Of a stretch of DNA of 9,477 bases, positions 6,951 to 9,477 are shown one piece after another (the first letter of the stretch is position 1; each line of letters begins with the position of its first letter). A program made the position numbers and the translations under genes. The notes beneath the pieces are model-generated. The model was not told where the DNA came from, ran no database searches, and saw only the letters and a list, made by a program, of their open reading frames with translations. This DNA is from an uncultured Bacteroidales bacterium. Its GTDB lineage: Bacteria > Bacteroidota > Bacteroidia > Bacteroidales > P3. Location of the stretch: contig CAMURW010000038.1 in the NCBI GenBank assembly GCA_947097635.1, positions 1 to 9,477 of the forward strand, in the 5' to 3' direction.

Positions 6951-7949
6951 CTATGCTGCAAAACGACGAGGTTTGAACCAGCGGTTGAGCAACGGCGTGA
7001 TGGCGTTCATCAGCAGTATGGCGAAAGAGACGCCTTCGGGATAGCTGCCCCAGTTGCGTATGATGATAGTCAGCAACCCGCATCCGAAGCCAAATATCAG
7101 CTGCGCCGACTTGACCATAGGCGACGTTACCATGTCCGTGGCCATGAAACAGGCACCCAGCATGATACCGCCGGTAAGGATTGTGGTAAGGGGGTCGACG
7201 TACATCTCGGGGTTCGCGAGCCACAAGATGCCGCTGAAGATAAATGCCGTGCCTATGAAAGTCACAGGGATATGCCAGCTTATCACTTTGGTGCAAAGCA
7301 GGTATATGGCACCTATGAGAATAGCCACTGCGCTGATTTCTCCCATGCTGCCACCCATATGTCCCATAAATATCTGACAAAGGCTCGGCATATCGGGCAG
7401 TGCCGTGATTTCTTGCATCGTCATGCCCTGCGACAGGTTCTCCTTGATGACGCCCAGGGGGGTGGCACCGCTCACGGTGTCGAAGCCGGTGGGGAAAATA
7501 CCTTCGCCGGGTCTGGGCCATATGGTCATCGGCACGGGGAAAGAGACGAGCATGAACACACGTCCCACTAACGCGGGATTGAAAGGGTTCTTGCCAAGTC
7601 CGCCGAACACCATCTTGCCGATGCCTATTGCCACGAGTGCGCCGATGGCCACGAGACCTATCATCTGGCTGGTAGCCGGCACGTTGAATGCCAACAACAG
7701 ACCTGTGACGACGGCAGAGCCATCGCCAATGGAGCTATGTTCCTGTTTAAAAAACACCTTCTCGATGAGCCACTGGGAGAAGACACAGCACACTACAGAC
7801 ACCGCGCTGATAAGCAGCGCATTGAGACCGAAGAATGCCAGACCTACCAATAGCATGGGCATCAACGCCAGGTTGACACGCCACATAATCTTTTTCGTAG
7901 ATTCGTCGCTATGCACGTGCGGCGATCCGGAAACGTTAAGTAAGTTCAT
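6951..7949 (-). CDS. rnfD: Rnf complex subunit RnfD (membrane FMN/riboflavin subunit)
   Basis: RnfD is the large membrane subunit, homologous to NqrB, and holds flavin within the ion-translocating part of the complex. The 332-residue protein is polytopic. Conserved stretches include SSIGDGSAVVTGLLLAFNVP (72-91), GGLGKNPFNPALVGRVFML (116-134), ATDMVTSPMV (270-279) and SYPEGVSFAILLMNAITPLL (302-321). The covalent FMN site is Thr163 in SGATPLG (160-166), the intact consensus. The short soluble N-terminus (residues 1-20) is typical. It starts 74 nt after rnfC, behind an A/T-rich leader; the only Shine-Dalgarno-like sequence in that spacer is placed for a tiny upstream frame and not for this ATG. 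Confidence 0.95.
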   Translation of the reverse strand: MNLLNVSGSPHVHSDESTKKIMWRVNLALMPMLLVGLAFFGLNALLISAVSVVCCVFSQWLIEKVFFKQEHSSIGDGSAVVTGLLLAFNVPATSQMIGLVAIGALVAIGIGKMVFGGLGKNPFNPALVGRVFMLVSFPVPMTIWPRPGEGIFPTGFDTVSGATPLGVIKENLSQGMTMQEITALPDMPSLCQIFMGHMGGSMGEISAVAILIGAIYLLCTKVISWHIPVTFIGTAFIFSGILWLANPEMYVDPLTTILTGGIMLGACFMATDMVTSPMVKSAQLIFGFGCGLLTIIIRNWGSYPEGVSFAILLMNAITPLLNRWFKPRRFAA

Positions 7950-7956
7950 ATTATTA

Positions 7957-7996
7957 TTAAAATGGAAAAAACACTTGCGTCATCCCCGCACCTCCT
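7957..7996 (-). promoter_or_regulatory. Shine-Dalgarno plus eight-codon frame ahead of rnfD
   Basis: The minus strand has AGGAGGT at 7996-7990, six bases, then an ATG at 7983 opening a frame that encodes MTQVFFPF and ends in TAA at 7959-7957, seven bases before the rnfD ATG. The spacing is ideal for initiation. It could be a leader peptide that delivers ribosomes to rnfD, or a chance arrangement; the frame is too short to judge by composition. Confidence 0.3.
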
Positions 7997-8016
7997 GTGG
8001 ACTGGCACTGGGGATG
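7981..8016 (-). other. Hairpin in the rnfC-rnfD spacer
   Basis: CATCCCC (7981-7987) and GGGGATG (8010-8016) form a perfect 7-bp stem, mostly G-C, with a 22-nt loop. In the minus-strand RNA the loop holds the AGGAGGT at 7996-7990, and the 3' arm includes the ATG at 7983. No T run immediately follows the stem (six T residues occur about 13 nt later), so termination is doubtful. It may protect the rnfC message end or modulate initiation in the spacer. Confidence 0.4.
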
Positions 8017-8023
8017 CTACGTA

Positions 8024-9355
8024 TTACTTCTTTCTGGATGCCAGTATACCACGATACTTGTTCTTACCCAAGCGTATCTCGTCCAGCAAGGGCTTGTTTG
8101 CAGGGCACGAGAAGAAGCAGCAGCCACATTCTATGCAGTCCAGAATGTTGTGCTTGCCTGCCTCTTCTATACGTCCGTTTTGCACTAGCAGACTAAAAAA
8201 GTAGGGTTCCAGTCCCATAGGGCAGGCTTGTATGCACTTGCCGCAGCGAATGCAGTGGTTCTCCTGCGCGCGTTTTGCCTCGCCTTCCGCTATCACCAGC
8301 ACGCTGCTGGCACCTTTGGTGGTAGGAGCGTTGAGGTTACTCATGGCCTTGCCCATCATAGGTCCGCCGCTGATGACCTTGCCGGTGTCGCCTGGCAGAT
8401 CACCCATAGCTTGCTTGATGATGTCGGCATAGCTAATGCCGATGCGCACATGATAGTTGTGCTGGCTGGGCAGGTTCTTACCTGTCACCGTGAGAATATT
8501 CTCGATGAGGGGCTTGTTTTTCTGAATGGCCTCATATACAGCATAGGTGGTGCCGATGTTGCTCACCACGCATCCTACGTCGATAGGCAGCTTGCCGCTG
8601 GGTACGCGGCGGCCTGTTATGGCGTTGATAAGTTGTTTCTCGGCACCCTGTGGGTACTTCATCTTCAGGGGTTCTACGATGATGCCTTCAAACTTCCCGG
8701 CCATTTCCGTCATCACCCTGATGGGTTCCGGCTTGTTGTTCTCGATGCCAATGTAGGCATTGGAAGCCCCCAGGCATTTGCGCAAGATGCTGATGCCTAT
8801 GCATATCTCTTCTGCGTGTTCCAACATTACCCTAGCGTCGCTGGTGAGGTAAGGCTCGCACTCCACGCCGTTTATAATCAGGTATTCAGCCTTCTTGTCG
8901 GGTGCGATATTGTACTTGATATGGGCGGGGAAAGTGGCACCGCCGAGGCCCACGATGCCCATCTCCTTCAGTTTTTCGACTATCTCCTTGGCCTCCAGCG
9001 TACAGTCGTGCTTGATGTCGGGCGTGCGGTCTATGGCATCCTCCCACTCATCGCCTTCCACGTCAATGTAGATGGCAGGCTTCGCCATGCCGAACATATC
9101 CTTGCACACGTCAATCTTGGCGACAGTGCCGCTGACGGGGCTGTGTACATTGGCACACATGAAAGCCTCTGCCTTGCCTATCAGTTGTCCTACCTTCACT
9201 TTGTCGCCTTTGGCTACACAAGGTGTGGCGGGAGCACCAAGATGCTGATTCATCATTATCACCACCTTGGCGGGTAGTGGGAATTCCTCGATGGCGGCAT
9301 TGTTGGAGATTTTATTATCATGCGGGTGTATGCCACCCATTGCAAATGTCTTCAT
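8024..9355 (-). CDS. rnfC: Rnf complex subunit RnfC (NADH/FMN and iron-sulfur subunit)
   Basis: RnfC is the peripheral cytoplasmic subunit that exchanges electrons with NAD(H) through FMN. The chosen start gives 443 residues beginning MKTFAMGGIHPHDNK, the expected family N-terminus. Then come NQHLGAPATPCVAKGDKV (36-53) and VHSPVSGTV (70-78) of the N-terminal beta region, the nucleotide/FMN loop VGLGGATFPAHIKY (135-148), INGVECEPYLTSD (161-173) and ISGGPMMG (328-335). The C-terminal ferredoxin domain has two four-cysteine sets: C368, C371, C374, C378 and C407, C410, C413, C417. The reading frame stays open upstream as far as the window edge, but the added residues are low-complexity (Lys, Leu, Tyr, Asn, Ile) from AT-rich DNA and do not belong to the family. 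rnfB, the usual upstream neighbour, is not seen within 122 bp. Confidence 0.96.
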   Translation of the reverse strand: MKTFAMGGIHPHDNKISNNAAIEEFPLPAKVVIMMNQHLGAPATPCVAKGDKVKVGQLIGKAEAFMCANVHSPVSGTVAKIDVCKDMFGMAKPAIYIDVEGDEWEDAIDRTPDIKHDCTLEAKEIVEKLKEMGIVGLGGATFPAHIKYNIAPDKKAEYLIINGVECEPYLTSDARVMLEHAEEICIGISILRKCLGASNAYIGIENNKPEPIRVMTEMAGKFEGIIVEPLKMKYPQGAEKQLINAITGRRVPSGKLPIDVGCVVSNIGTTYAVYEAIQKNKPLIENILTVTGKNLPSQHNYHVRIGISYADIIKQAMGDLPGDTGKVISGGPMMGKAMSNLNAPTTKGASSVLVIAEGEAKRAQENHCIRCGKCIQACPMGLEPYFFSLLVQNGRIEEAGKHNILDCIECGCCFFSCPANKPLLDEIRLGKNKYRGILASRKK

Positions 9356-9403
9356 TATAAGTTTATAAAGTTTTATAATGTTATAATTATAAAGTTTATG
9401 ATG
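9356..9403 (-). repeat. AT-rich repeats and palindrome upstream of rnfC
   Basis: This stretch is almost wholly A and T. TTATAAAG occurs at 9363-9370 and again at 9387-9394, 24 bases apart, with a related TTATAAG at 9356-9362. A perfect 12-base palindrome, TTATAATTATAA, lies at 9381-9392. It may include the promoter or an operator for the rnf genes, but I cannot identify a convincing -33/-7 pair (TTTG and TAnnTTTG), so its function is open. Confidence 0.4.
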
Positions 9404-9477
9404 TCGGTAAACATTTCGATTAATTTCCAATTCGTGTTGTGTCGGTGTGCGAGAATCAGGATACTTGCTACGTTGCC

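Noticed and set aside
8228..9277. 349-codon open frame on the plus strand
   Set aside because: It lies entirely antisense to rnfC, whose motifs and cysteine sets are unmistakable, and its own translation shows no recognisable domain.
9356..9430. N-terminal extension of RnfC to 9430 or beyond the window edge
   Set aside because: The frame is open, but the added residues come from AT-rich repeat DNA, and the family N-terminus starts at 9355.
9373..9477. Possible C-terminal end of rnfB in another minus-strand frame
   Set aside because: About 34 codons run to a stop, but the sequence (ILILAHRHNTNW and so on) does not resemble an RnfB tail.

Overview
The window looks like chromosomal DNA from a member of the Bacteroidota, most likely the order Bacteroidales. 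Two things point there: a minus-strand rnfC-rnfD-rnfG-rnfE run with Bacteroidales-type proteins, and two large secreted proteins of kinds typical of the type IX secretion system (T9SS), one ending in a gliding-motility-type (type B) sorting domain. Species cannot be fixed from the sequence. Every gene I accept is on the minus strand, so transcription runs from high to low coordinates.

Right part (about 5600-9477): four subunits of the Rnf complex, the membrane ferredoxin:NAD+ oxidoreductase that couples electron transfer to Na+ (or H+) translocation. RnfC carries two 4Fe-4S motifs, RnfD and RnfG carry the threonines used for covalent FMN, and RnfE carries two cysteines of the intramembrane 2Fe-2S site. 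rnfG and rnfE overlap by four bases (ATGA). The rnfC-rnfD and rnfD-rnfG spacers both contain inverted repeats. rnfA, which normally follows rnfE, is not there: a terminator-like hairpin and an unrelated gene come next. rnfB would lie beyond the right edge if it is adjacent; at least 122 bp of AT-rich, repeat-containing DNA separates rnfC from whatever is upstream.

Middle part (1765-5444): an apparent two-gene operon. The first gene encodes a small exported protein of unknown function with a CPHC motif. The second encodes a 1046-residue secreted mosaic protein with a CUB-like region, a P-domain-like module, PKD-type modules and a type B T9SS C-terminal domain. The second gene has a consensus Shine-Dalgarno sequence overlapping the stop codon of the first, which is unusual in this phylum. 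A strong 13-bp intrinsic terminator (1644-1680) closes the unit.

Left part (1-1563): the first 521 residues of another secreted protein, with a signal peptide, a conserved N-terminal domain of the DUF7948 type and SBBP-like beta-propeller repeats. Its C-terminus lies outside the window.

Overall the window pairs an energy-conserving membrane complex with cell-surface genes that are probably independent of it. I found no tRNA, rRNA, CRISPR array, transposase or phage gene.
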